Below are positions 27,117-38,230 of a DNA stretch of 64,000 bases, in pieces. The stretch lies in the NCBI RefSeq assembly GCF_026262505.1, contig NC_067205.1:14446001-14510000 (forward strand), in the 5' to 3' direction. Below the pieces are notes generated by a model. That model was not told the DNA's origin, made no database searches, and was given only the letters and a program-made list of their open reading frames with translations. Position numbers and translations under genes: made by a program. Within the stretch, counting starts at the first letter, position 1; each line of letters opens with the position of its first letter. The DNA is from Trichomonas vaginalis G3. Taxonomy: Eukaryota > Parabasalia > Trichomonadida > Trichomonadidae.

Positions 27117-30100
27117 CTTTGTCCGCGACAAGTAAGGCTGCTTATCGTCGCTACAGAAAGTTACGGCGCTTCAAGGAAGTATATCTTGAGCAAGCCTTTC
27201 TCCTATTTTAAAACAGATATGGACGGTGTATTTTACAAAATGACACACTTTGACCGAGTAGTTTTTTGTGTTCTGATAACAAAAAGTTGTCATTAAAACA
27301 TCTGTCAAAATAACCGCTTTTTAACTTCACTTTAAAAATGCCACGTAAGCTAGTAAGAATTACGTAAGAGGAAGAGAGAGCATTAAACATCCAATAGTAA
27401 AACTGACACCGACAACAACAGTTGCAACAACAAATTATGAATGGACCCCACTATGTTGCAACAAATGTGTCAAGCAACCCTATGCTTTGTACCGAGGTTA
27501 TTGTTAGTGCACAGAGTGTGAGTTTTAAGAGCGCACTTTTAGCGAATAAAAATGGCAGGGCTATGGTTGGAGCCCTGCAGACGCGAACTAGTTATAACCC
27601 TCAAAGTCAAATGAATGAGTTCACTCAAAGACTCAAATAACAGATGTCAAAAGGCTTCAAACAGTAGACATACAGAAACAAATAAGTTGGAAAACGATAA
27701 AGAAACTGAATTTGGACAGACACACAAAAGAAACTCAATGAGTTAAAGTTAGAGAAAAAGAAGAAAGAAGACAGCTGAAGAACTAAGTGACAGAGGGAAT
27801 ATGCGAAAAAAGTGTCAGAAAAAAGCAGCCAGAATAGCAAAAATGGAACAAGATGCTTATAACATTGAAAAAACCATACTACTCAATATAAGAGTACTGA
27901 AAGATGAAAGAGCATACAAACAAAAAGCCCTGAAGACATATATTGTTGATTAGCGCATGGAGTCATAAAAAGAAGTTGAAGCAAAATGTAAAGGCAGAAA
28001 ACTTTTACAGTTGCCAAACCAAACCGTACAGTATGAATAAAACTTAGCACAGAAATGTAAAAATAACGACGCCAGCCATGCAAAGGCAATGAATAAGCGC
28101 AGAATATATAAGCTAATAATGAGTCTGGTTAGATGTCCTCAAGGCCTAACGCCAAAGTCCAGTCCCACTTATAGGCTTCTGAATAAGCGACTAACAATAC
28201 AAGCGGATGAATGACAGTTCAAATGAAGCTTTTAATGAATGTGGACGTTTAAGAACGCTTCGAACGCTCTTCATAGTAACGGTGGAAACTAGTGAACGAT
28301 TCCTATCTGGAAAGAAACTGAAGTCCTGAAGGTTCGACAAATAGTAAGCAAGAAGTAGCACAAATATGATCGAAAATAACAGATTGCCCAGCAACGGATT
28401 GACAAGGCATTTTCAAAGTGCCTACTGACGCCGTTGAGCAACTGTTGTGGGAAAGTCAAGGAAAAGAGTACACAGACCAAAACAGATCCTAGTAAAATGC
28501 TTTCTTAAAAACGAAAATTGTCAGGATTAGGACATTGTATGCTGCAGATGGAACATATGTGCCAGCTGGTGCGAACTTATTATACTCAGCTGGTGGAACC
28601 TTATATACTAGCTTAGTGTGAACTTATAATCCCAAACCCTCCAAGAGAAGCACCTGCACTCAGGAGTGTTATACCTAAAACATTTATCAGTGTCAATGGA
28701 CGACATGATCACAGGTCTACCATCCAAATCAACACAACAACCATACACGAGGAACCAACAGGTTCATAACACTTGCACCACAACCAACAGCTTCAAAACA
28801 CTGCCCACAAACAAACAGATTCAAAACACTGCACCACAACCAACAGTTCAAAACACTGCCACAGCAACAACCACAAACAGAGCAAGGACATAAAAGAAGC
28901 TAGAGAACAAGGGATAACCAAGAATTCTTAAAATGCCTTAAGGAAAATTTATGCGCTTACCAGGATACTTCTTGACTTTAGTGACAGATATAAAGAGCTA
29001 TTAGAAAGTTCAAGAAGGAAAAATATCTGACCCCGAACCTATTTAGCCTTTATTGGTTCCGAGCCACCAAATGGGGATATAATTTTTCAAACCCTGGAAA
29101 ATACAAGCTCGTAAGGGATATGATTTCAATAGCATATCATTCCAAATGACATGATCCTGAATTACTCCGAGATTTGAGTTGTCGCAGATAAATGATAATT
29201 CAACTTATCTTCACTGAACGCGTAAAAAAATTAGGAGACGGAACGAAAATAGAAGAAAGGGTTAATGATATGCTGGATGCTTAAATAGGCGAACTTTGTT
29301 TAAAAACGGTCTACGGAATGATTATGAAATGCCAGCAGATGACGGGTACAATGAAACTTCCACAGGAAGAAGATTCAGGATCACAAACGACATGAAGAAA
29401 TAGTTCAGAACAACAGCTAGAAGGCCTAGAGAAGATGGCAACGAACAGTCTCCTTTGGAAACTAACTTCACAGAACTAGATGAAGATTTGGAACAGCCGA
29501 AATCTTGACCCTCAACAAGAGTATGCGGGGAATATGGAATCTTTCCAAAGTCTAAGAAAAATTCGGCTGACAACTAGTAAAGAATATACGAAAATGTTCC
29601 CGACATACAAAACTCCACATCAGATGAAAATTTCAGCATAGAAATGAATGTACTGAGAAAGTGTACGCTATATACAACAATCCTTTTATACTTACGACCA
29701 TATACGTTCAATCTTTGGTCTGACCTCGGTGAAAATAAAAGGTTAAATTTAACAAAACATATTAGAAATGAAACATTTGTTTAAATGTTCATTCAGAACC
29801 TAGCCAATATGGAAAACAAACCTACTTTTGTTCTCTGCAGACTAATGGAACTACAATGAATGTGGGTCATAAAGCTAATCCGGATAGGTGTCATAACATA
29901 TAACCTCAATTCAAGAATGTGAGCGCAATGGAAGTGAATGGTGAACCAGATATAGCTGGTATTTTCAGGCGGCTTAATGCCATTGAAAGATATGAAACAG
30001 ACAGATATTTCTGGACCAGTATGAAATGTAACTATGGCGAGGGAAATATAACACTGACGTTCTAGAACATTTATCATCTCAAAAGAACTACACAGAACCA

Positions 30101-30887
30101 TAGAGATGGTATATTTGGCTTGAAGAGTTTAAAAGAAAGTTAGGGAGAGAGAAGGAAGAGAAACCTATTGTAGCATGACTTGCAAACGAAAAGTTTACCA
30201 AAAATGTCATAAAAACTTACTTTGCAGACAGATGAACCCGAGAAGGGATGAATATTTAAGAAAACTCAAATGACAGTACCAAATGAATGTTAGTATTGAA
30301 AACATGTTCCATGACAAAATAAAACCAACTACAGAAATAAATGACGCAAGACTGAAACTTGGGTAAAAGCTTTCCCATTCACAAAAGATATTATTGGTAA
30401 CATGGAAAGAAACCCAGAATGGCTACAAAAACATAATTTGGAAACGAGCTTTATTCCATATGGACAAGCTCTGTTTGAAGAAGCTTGAACCGGAAACTCA
30501 GGAAAGAGTCATGCAAACAAACGCGAAGACTCAAATACAAACTATGACGAAAATCTTTCTAGGATATAGGTTACCTGAGATGGGGCGACCAGAGCCCAAA
30601 GGCAAAAAGGACATGGGAAATTTACCAACATACTAGGTGAAACATGAGAGCCAAAGATGCTAACAACTTGAAGCAGAGGCAACGTTACAAAAAGCGACAC
30701 CAAAGAAGAAAGAGAGAAAAAGTGGAATTAGTAGTGAAGAAGTATACTTCATCTAGTGAAAGTAGTGCATATGAGGAAAAAGAAGAACTTAAAAACACCA
30801 GATTCAGGTAAGAAAAGTAAAGCTCTGGTACCGAGTGGGTTCTATATGACACATAAATCCAACTATTTATATTTTTACCCATATGAA
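27117..30887. mobile_element. Decayed left part of the Maverick
   Basis: About 3.8 kb between the left inverted repeat and the capsid gene with only short open stretches. On the + strand, purine-rich sequence at about 27,700-28,100 and 30,400-30,800 gives fragments rich in Lys, Glu and Arg that look like coiled coil. Around 28,730-28,880 there is Gln/Thr/Asn-rich low complexity. These resemble leftovers of one or more structural genes, but no family could be named. The damage is much heavier than in the right half, from either greater age of this part, internal recombination between elements, or poor consensus. Confidence 0.6.
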
Positions 30888-32499
30888 ATGTACGCCGCTC
30901 AGAAATAAACGCCAACAGTTTTGGATTGCCATGAACGAAATTGTTTCCGAATGGTATAACGAATGCGATAAATGCCATTAGAAGGTCAGAAATATTCCTG
31001 GAACTTACGAATATACAACTGCTACTGCTGTTTCTTATGGAAATGTAGTGTGAGTTTGGAGAAGGTTCTTCAACAACAGTAGATATTGCTTGCGACAGGT
31101 TTCATATTATTTCTATTGACAACTCATTCTTATACGTGGAACAAGACATTGAAATAAAACCTTCTGCCAAGTTGTCTGACAAGAAAGGTTGCAATGGAAT
31201 TTTCTATGTCGGATACCAATATGCTCCAGAATTTTCATGGGATATAAGATATATTCTAACTCTGACTTAGTTCAAACAGTAACATGGGCAAACTATGAAT
31301 GGTTCGCTTTGAGAAACTCAGTACAACCACAAGCTAGAGAACAAACAGACCAGTATGCAAATATTGAGAAAAATAAGAAGACTTGACCCTAACGTTCCAG
31401 GAGTTTATGTTAACCTTTCTGGTTCAGATGGAACTGCTGCCACTAAAGTAAAACTGAAACTTAGAGTTCCTTTGTCATCTTTCCTCATCTTCAGGTTTTA
31501 AGATACTGCCAAACTGGGCAGGAAAAATTTCTATCGAACTTACTCCAAGCAAAAATAACTTAGTCATTGCACCAACAAAGACCCATTCACTATTACAGAC
31601 GTAAAGGGAACAAATCAAACATCATTCGCCGAATTTTGCAAAGACAAAGTTGACTTAGACTTTGGTTTCTCAAACTTCAACAATGAAGTAAACTATTATT
31701 TCAATGCTGCCGGAACTGCTTGGGACCCAGTTAAGTTCACATGCGAAAAATTTGAATGCAAGAGAATAGAAAGCAGACTTGCAGTCTATATGTTGGACCC
31801 AGATATTTCAAATGCTTTAGCTGCCAAATATATTGCAGTTCCACTTATGTTCCCTATACACCAAATATCTGTCAAAGACTTTGCAGGTGAAGTTGGAAAC
31901 CAAAGTGCTGACCCAGGTGCAAGAACAGATATTGCTTTAACAACTGCAATGAAACATGCAGATACTATGTTTGTACTTTCAGACGAACTATAAATGACTA
32001 TTCTTGTTTCTACAACCCTGGTATTAAATATCATATAAACATAGATGGCAAATATTATCCAAGAGAAGAATATTCTACAGTTGAGGATATGAGGTCATAC
32101 AACTTGACATTAGATGCTATGAACTTTAACAACAACTTCACAACAACCATTAACCCTGAAATGCAAAGTTCTATTATGCCATATGTGAAAGTATGGACTC
32201 ATACAGGAGGTCAAAAAACTCAATATACAAATGGAGACCGTTCAAACTTTTGGCTTGGCATTCCATTTGCTGACTCAGAAGACTTTATGGGTGGTATTTC
32301 AACTGTTGGTACTGTACAAATACAATATACTGGTGACAGAGACGGTCCAGATGAATTGAAAGCAAAGAAGTTTACAAAACCAATAGCACTTTTCACGGAA
32401 GATGCTCTTTTGAAGATTCGTTCGATGAAACCTGCTGGGGCTCCTCAGATTGGCATAACGACAGCTTCCATCGAGCAGATTTTGGCAGCAGGTCAGTAA
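30888..32499 (+). CDS. Major capsid protein candidate (Polinton type), broken
   Basis: The start is placed at the ATG after an ATTTTTACCCATATGAA block that matches the element's shared promoter. The readable parts include long beta-rich stretches such as VDIACDRFHIISIDNSFLYV, GCNGIFYVGYQYAP and a well-preserved C-terminal half with TSFAEFCKDKVDLDFGF-like and KHADTMFVLSDEL segments. The length (about 535 codons) and place, first of the structural block, fit a double jelly-roll major capsid protein, which would build the hexons of the particle. The call rests on context and general character rather than a diagnostic motif. The gene is broken several times in this copy. Confidence 0.55.
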
Positions 32500-32539
32500 G
32501 TTGTTCTTGAACTGACTTCTCTCCGTCAAATATGACAGT

Positions 32540-32830
32540 ACGCCAGTTTTGACATAATATTGTATTATAAACTTACCTTTAGAAATATCTGTAAGTTTTG
32601 TTGTTTATATTTTTGTCAACGTCAAGAACTTTCACCATTCAGTTATACCAACTTTCTTTGCTTTATGAAAATATTTAGGTTCAGCAAAGACTGCTATTCT
32701 ATAACATTTACCATTGTTTGTATAAAGAACTATTCTGTCAATGTATTTGTATTGTTTGTGTGTGTAAACTTTGTTTCTGCTTCAATTCGAAGAGATACTC
32801 GAATACGTCCATCTTTTTATTCTAAGTAAA
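32540..32830 (-). other. Possible small reading-frame remnant inside the Maverick
   Basis: Between the capsid gene and the next + strand gene, the minus strand holds protein-like phrases (for example KDGRIRVSLRIEAETKF and YRIAVFAEPKYFHKAK) in more than one frame. This suggests a small decayed gene. The + strand frame of similar extent is Cys/Phe-rich and looks like its shadow. No family was recognised. Confidence 0.25.
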
Positions 32831-34212
32831 ATGTCATTTCCGAAAAATAGAAAAGCGTAAGTGTTTCAAAAGGTTTAATGGCGGTGGCAGATGTGAAGTT
32901 AAATTCACCAACTCAAACAAACAGTCAAAGTGTTGTTGTCAATGTCAAAGACAGAGATGTTGAATGGGGGAAACCATACGAAGACGAAGATGGTATAACA
33001 ATTGTTCCTGTAAAAGAACAACCAACATATCCTGAAGTTAGCAGAGACTTAAGTTCTGTTGCAGATATTCGAAACGACTACCAAAACAACTGAAAGACAA
33101 ACTTCAAACTCAGGAGAAGATTTGTCAAGCTTTAAGTATAATGTTAAACTTGGTCGAACACAACCCTGTAAAAGTGAACTCATATGTCATTGCACCTCAT
33201 GAAGTTTTGAAAGAACTATTGAAACTTTTGACAGAGGCAGACGATATAAACATCAAAGAAATAGAACCCGACATTAGTTGCTGTGTTTCATATAATGTCA
33301 TTGACAAGATATACGTTATGAAAGGAGGTGAAACGTTGAACTTAAAGTATAGTTTCCCAGACGTCATAAAAATATTTGACGACCACAACATTTCATTAAG
33401 TTTATTTGCTAAGTAAAGGCAGAAGACATAATGTTTATACTATTACGACTAAAAACCCTGAGTCATATAATTCTATAACAACAAAAACTTACAAAGTCCT
33501 CAAGGACGGTATTGTAAACTAACTTTAAACACAATGACGACAAAGCCTGTTTTGCTCTTTTGACACCAGAAGACTTTATTGTTGTGAATGGTAAAAAATA
33601 CTCCTTTGAAGATACTTACTCAGATATACCACCAACAGGTTTTGTTGACTTATTTAATACTTTAAGTACGGGTGTAACATGTGCTGCAACTAGAGCAGTT
33701 TCATTATGTTTGGATGTCCGACTGAGTTTACTATAAACGATATGAGCTATAATACAAAACTTATTTCTGGTTTTTACTACCAACAGTTTCCTATAACAGG
33801 AAAAGGTTGTCATACAAGGAATGTCTATTCCATTGACATTAAGCACACCAATCTTATATATTGTTTCAAACTTAGGTTCAAAGTGTTATTCGAATGTCGA
33901 CAGAAACATTATGACCAAAAAATACTTATGCGTATAAACAATACTTTCTCTGCTGGTTTGCCTATTGTTCATTCGAATGCAGAATTTTCAACCTTAGTGA
34001 ACTCAAACACTTTGGCAAGTATAACGTTGACATTAGTTGACGCAAACTTTGTTCCTGTAAAACTTTTATGTCCTATGTATTTGTCAATGACGCAGAAAGT
34101 TTCGAATTGGAAGATGCCAACTGGTGAAAGTATTGTATTACAAGAACAACTTCAACAACAAATAGCTCAAGAACAACAAATGCAACAAATGCAACAACAA
34201 AGTCAAGAATAA
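32831..34212 (+). CDS. Virion structural protein, possibly minor capsid; broken
   Basis: The start is placed at the ATG after TTTTTATTCTAAGTAAA, the element's promoter block. Several protein-like stretches follow. The last, about 168 codons, is well preserved, with jelly-roll-like strands (SITLTLVDANFVPVKLLCPM) and a Gln-rich tail made of QEQQMQQMQQQ. The SxTLxLVDAxFxPVKL phrase is of the type found in small jelly-roll capsomer proteins of Polintons and related viruses, so a penton or minor capsid role is plausible. It sits between the major capsid gene and the helicase. The region carries several breaks and could also be two adjacent genes. Confidence 0.4.
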
Positions 34213-34240
34213 AAAAATAATTTTTTTTATTTTTATAAAA

Positions 34241-35473
34241 ATGTACAGAATAGATGTTTCAGATTTTTATGACTTCCAAGCATTCAGAAATATGTGTCCA
34301 TTTCGAGACTATAACAAAGCAGTCGAGAATTTGAAACGTTTAGTCATTTATGTTGACTCTGCCCAGAATGTTATGTCATGAAAGAATGGGATGTTGTCTT
34401 AACAAACCAAGAGCAACAATAGTTTCAGAACAAGAATGTAGACAGAAACTTAAGAAAAAAAAGTTGTACAAGTTGGAATGAAGATGTTAGATGCTTGGGA
34501 TATCTTATTGTCAAGTTAGAAGATTTTTCAGTTCGAGGTATAAAAGTTTTATACACCTTCTCCAAACTTCTATTCTATCTTCACTGGATATAAATACGAA
34601 CAAGTAGAATGGAAAGAAAATATTATAGAAGCTTGGTTAGACCATGTCAAAGAAATTATATGCAATGGAAACGAAAAGGTTTATGAGTATATCTTATGTT
34701 GGTTTGCAAACATCTTACAACATCCAAGTGCTAAAAATGAAACTGCTCTCATTATAATTGGAAAACAAGGAACAGGTAAGAACACATTCTTTACAGATAT
34801 CTTGTGCAAACTGTTAGAGGGCTATTCGAACCCTAATATGACAAACTTAGAAAACATCTGCGGTAAATTTAACTCCTCAATAGAGAATATGAAACTTATA
34901 GTATGTAACGAACTTCAAAGTATAGATACAACAAAAGTTTTAAACTCAGATGCTATGAAGAGTCTTATAACAGATAAAGTTGGAGTTGTTGAAAGAAAGT
35001 ATAAAGACCAAAGAGTTTGTGAAAATGTTGCAAACTTCATTATGGTTTCAAACAATGCTGTTCCGATGAAGTTAGAAAGTTCTGACAGAAGATATGTAGT
35101 TGTCAGAACGTCAGAAGCTCATATGCAAGATACAGAATATTTTGACGACTTAGCAGAAACTTTGACATCTGACTTTTACAACCACTTGTTCTCATATTTT
35201 ATGACATTAGATATTTCAAAGTTCAATCCAAGACAAATTCCACATACCGAAGAGAGACAAACATTGTTAGAAGCAAACAAGAGTGTATATGAACTGTTCA
35301 TAGATGAAACTGACTTTGAGTGTTTAGATGAAAGGTCATTGTACGATTCGTATAAACAATATTGTCAAGAATATGGTTATATGACAGCGTCTAAACGAAC
35401 ATTCTTGGCAAATGTCAAAAGTCTTTTAGATGTTCAGAATGGTGTATATACAAAGAAAAATTTTTATGAGTAA
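34241..35473 (+). CDS. SF3 (D5-like) DNA helicase, broken
   Basis: The C-terminal half is well preserved. It has a Walker A loop (IIGKQGTGKNTFF, near 34,755-34,795), a Walker B-like IVCNELQS, and the family-typical FIMVSNNAVP...DRRYVVV block that holds the SF3 sensor and arginine region. D5-type helicases unwind DNA for protein-primed or primase-driven viral replication. The start follows ATTTTTATAAAA directly, as in other genes of the element. The N-terminal half is broken a few times and no primase domain could be made out. SF3 helicases are absent from many animal Polintons, so its presence is informative for classification. Confidence 0.8.
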
Positions 35474-35511
35474 ATTTTTAAAAAAAAATATTTTTTTATC
35501 CGATAGAAAAG

Positions 35512-35931
35512 ATGACAAAATTCATCTCAGTAAACAAGTACATGTCAGGACTTAAAGAAGAACTAGACCCATTCACATATTTGAATGTTTACTTCTACCA
35601 TTTTGAAAAGTCTTCATTCAGCAAAGTTTGGAACATCGAACCAGTTAAGTTTGCTATTGTGACTAAAAATGGTGCGAAATTTGAAGACTTAGACATAGAA
35701 GGTTTGTTAACAGTCAAAGAAAGTTTTGACAGAAGGTTCTCAAACCTTAAAGAAGGCAAAGCATACAAACTTGTTATACCTTATGAACCAAAGAAAGCAG
35801 ACGACTATGAATATTATGAGTCTAAGATAGTTGAAGTTCAAGGTAAATTGGGTAAAAAGATTTTAGAGTCTAAGCCAGTGTTTACTCCTAAAGAGGAAGA
35901 GAACATTGACATTGACCCAGAAATGTTCTAA
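35512..35931 (+). CDS. Conserved-looking Maverick protein of unknown function
   Basis: An open 139-codon frame, 38 bases after the helicase stop, preceded by TTTTTTATCCGATAGAAAAG. The protein is mixed alpha/beta and lysine/glutamate-rich (FAIVTKNGAKFEDLDIEGLL) and ends in an acidic tail (EEENIDIDPEMF). Its size, its place after the helicase and its acidic C-terminus would suit a small single-stranded-DNA-binding or processivity factor, but this is only a suggestion. The downstream neighbour is convergent. Confidence 0.75.
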   Translation: MTKFISVNKYMSGLKEELDPFTYLNVYFYHFEKSSFSKVWNIEPVKFAIVTKNGAKFEDLDIEGLLTVKESFDRRFSNLKEGKAYKLVIPYEPKKADDYEYYESKIVEVQGKLGKKILESKPVFTPKEEENIDIDPEMF

Positions 35932-35947
35932 AAATAAAATTTTATTT

Positions 35948-36390
35948 TTACATGTCAAATTTCTTTTTCTCTGGAACTGGTTCAGGTTCTTTCTTCTCTT
36001 CTTCTACTTTCTTTTCTTTCTTCTTCTTTTCTGGTGGAGTTATGTCAAATTTGGCGCAACTATATTTATGTAAAAGTTCTTTGTCCTTTAATAGCTCATC
36101 TATTCTGTTTTCTATTTCATCTTCAAGAACAGCGCATGTGTCTTCTTTGCATTCTAAGAACTTTTGTTGGACTTCATCTTTCCAATCGGCGTCATCTCTG
36201 TCAACAAGTCTGTCATTGACAAATTTTAAGACTGCTCTGCTTAATTTTTATGGTTCTTGTCATATTCCCAGAAACAGAACTTTAGAACAAATTCACCTTT
36301 CTTGTTTACACTATGTAAGATTTTATGGTCGACAGATGTTTTGCTGTCGAAAAGCTTGTCTCGAATATAGATAGCGAAATCGCTAGACAT
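35948..36390 (-). CDS. Lys/Glu-tailed Maverick protein, unknown function; broken
   Basis: On the minus strand the frame opens MSSDFAIYIRDKLF just before a TTTTTATCTTTTAGAAA promoter block and ends in a highly charged tail (PPEKKKKEKKVEEEKKEPEP). The middle is alpha-helical (DEIENRIDELLKDKELL). It is divergent from the packaging ATPase with a 36-bp gap and convergent with the 35,512 gene. The + strand Ser/Phe-rich frame across this region is a shadow. About one break is present. A structural or scaffolding role could be imagined from the charged tail, without proof. Confidence 0.55.
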
Positions 36391-36426
36391 TTTCTAAAAG
36401 ATAAAAATTTTAATTTTTCTAAAAAT
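36391..36426. promoter_or_regulatory. Divergent promoter between ATPase and charged-tail gene
   Basis: A 36-bp gap between two start codons that point away from each other. On the minus strand it reads TTTTTATCTTTTAGAAA just before ATG, and on the + strand ATTTTTCTAAAAAT before ATG. Both match the block found before most genes of this element. Confidence 0.6.
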
Positions 36427-37302
36427 ATGTTAGAAAAAAAGTTTGCTGACATTGACAAGAAATTTGAGAATGTTTTAAACAAGAACAAGAGGAAGTTAGA
36501 AAATGCTCAGATAAAGCCTATACATGACAAGTTCTTATTTGCTCAGAATGGTATAACAGGTCTAATTGCACCACCTGGGTCGGGTAAGACTTTCACTTAT
36601 CTTAAAATGGCTGCACAACAACAAGAACTAGATGAGAAAAACCCATTCTATGAGTTAGTTGTTATTTGTTCGACTTCTGGTCAATTTGACCAAACCGTCA
36701 ATTCGTTCAAAGATATTATAAAGAAGTCTAAGTTAGTATGTATAAAGGATACTGAGTTGTTAGATTGGATAAAGAAGTACCAAAGAAGAGTTTTGAAGTA
36801 TAATGCTATAAATGAGTATATAAATTCTAAGTTTAAAGACCCAAATGAGGAAATGCAGAGAATATTAGACAAACACCACTTCAGAAACAAACAGAAAGAG
36901 ATAGAATACATTTCGAAGAAATTGCAATCTTACGATTGGAAGACTTACCCTCATAGATGTCTTCTTATCTTAGATGATTTCGCCTCTCATCCTTTGTTAA
37001 AGAATAGAGAACAAGATATGTGTCGAATTCTTAAGAAGCTCAGACACTTTAACATTTCAGTTGTCATTTGTGTACAGACAGCAAAGAGTTTAAGTAAGGA
37101 TGTTAAAAGAATACTTACTGACATTGTACTTTTCCCCGGATTGTCCGAAGACGATTTCATGGAACTTATGAAAGAGTCCATGGCAGGTAAGTTTGACAGA
37201 CATGAACTATGGGAGAAGTACAAAGTCATACAAGACCCTCATACTTCTTTCAGAATTCATATCTACGCGAACAAAGTTCAAATTGTAAAAAGTCAAGCTT
37301 GA
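36427..37302 (+). CDS. DNA-packaging ATPase (A32/FtsK-HerA type)
   Basis: An intact 291-codon frame. Walker A is TGLIAPPGSGKTFTYL, starting near residue 47; Walker B is CLLILDDFASHPLL, near residue 177; an arginine-rich segment and a VVICVQTAKSLSKDVKRI sensor-like stretch follow. This is the arrangement of the ATPases that pump DNA into Polinton and nucleocytoplasmic virus capsids. The ATG at 36,427 was chosen because it lies directly after ATTTTTCTAAAA and leaves room for the divergent gene's start; an upstream ATG at 36,325 would lie inside that gene. The 3' end abuts the central repeat cassettes. Confidence 0.85.
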   Translation: MLEKKFADIDKKFENVLNKNKRKLENAQIKPIHDKFLFAQNGITGLIAPPGSGKTFTYLKMAAQQQELDEKNPFYELVVICSTSGQFDQTVNSFKDIIKKSKLVCIKDTELLDWIKKYQRRVLKYNAINEYINSKFKDPNEEMQRILDKHHFRNKQKEIEYISKKLQSYDWKTYPHRCLLILDDFASHPLLKNREQDMCRILKKLRHFNISVVICVQTAKSLSKDVKRILTDIVLFPGLSEDDFMELMKESMAGKFDRHELWEKYKVIQDPHTSFRIHIYANKVQIVKSQA

Positions 37303-38230
37303 AAAATAAATGGTTCATCTACCCTGCTTGTTTGAAGTTGTCAAAATACTCTGTTATTTTTCACTGTTTTCATAGAGTTTTGGCGACTAAGGTTTCTTAC
37401 CTACTCGCTGTTCTTCACTGTTTTCATACGGAATCTCTTCTCTCGGTTTTCCGAGGGAAGCAATCTTATGCCATTTTACTCAGATTTTTGTGCTGAATTC
37501 AGCAAAAATATATTTTAGGGTAGAAGGTTAGATCTAACCTGTTTTCTAACCTCTTTTCTCACCTCATGAATTTTCATGATTTCATCGTAAATGTTTTGTC
37601 AAGACTTCTTCGTATATGTTTTGTCAAGACTTATTCGTAAATGTTTTGTCAAGACTTCTTCGTAAATGTTTTGTCAAACATGAACGTATATGTTTTGTCA
37701 AGACTTCTTCGTAAATGTTTTGTCAAGACTTCTTCGTATATGTTTTGTCAAGACTTATTCGTAAATGTTTTGTCAAGACTTCTTCGTAAATGTTTTGTCA
37801 AACATGAACGTACATGTTTTGTCAAGACTTATTCGTAAATGTTTTGTCAAGACTTCTTCGTAATGAGCGTAAATCAGACAAAAATATATTTTAGGGTAGA
37901 AGGTTAGATCTAACCTCATTTCTAACCTCTTTTCTAACATGGTCTAAAACACACAAAACTCATGATTTTTGGTCATTTTTCAGCAAAAATAATGTTTAGG
38001 GTAGAAGGTTAGATCTAACCTGTTTTCTAACCTCTTTTCTACCCCAGTTATTTTATAAGCGTTTTACATGGTAAACGTTATTTTTTAAATTTTGTGAAAA
38101 CTCAACGGTTTGACACAAGCCCTAAAAATTATTTTACTCAGAATTTTGTTGCTGAATTCAGCAAAAATAATGTTTAGGGTAGAAGGTTAGATCTAACCTG
38201 TTTTCTAACCTCTTTTCTACCCCAGTTATT
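37303..38230. repeat. Intergenic repeat cluster I of the Maverick
   Basis: This fills the gap between two convergent genes. Two repeat types alternate. The first is a cassette with GGGTAGAAGGTTAGATCTAACC followed by TTTTCTAACCTCTTTTCTACCC, whose outer arms (GGGTAGAA/TTCTACCC) and inner palindrome (GGTTAGATCTAACC) could fold into a hairpin; it is present about four times. The second is a roughly 25-bp tandem unit containing AAGACTTCTTCGTAAATG, seen about a dozen times at 37,585-37,860. A spurious Cys-rich frame runs through it. The last cassette, with TTATAAGCGTTTTACATGGT, overlaps the final codons of the convergent gene and also occurs at 38,050 on its own. Confidence 0.85.

Noticed and set aside
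35952-36374. Ser/Phe-rich + strand frame of 140 codons
   Set aside because: Shadow of the minus-strand Lys/Glu-rich gene; Ser/Phe runs are the complement of AAG/GAA codons.
36325-36426. Upstream start for the packaging ATPase
   Set aside because: It would overlap the divergent gene and place its promoter inside coding DNA. The ATG at 36,427 has the promoter block directly before it.
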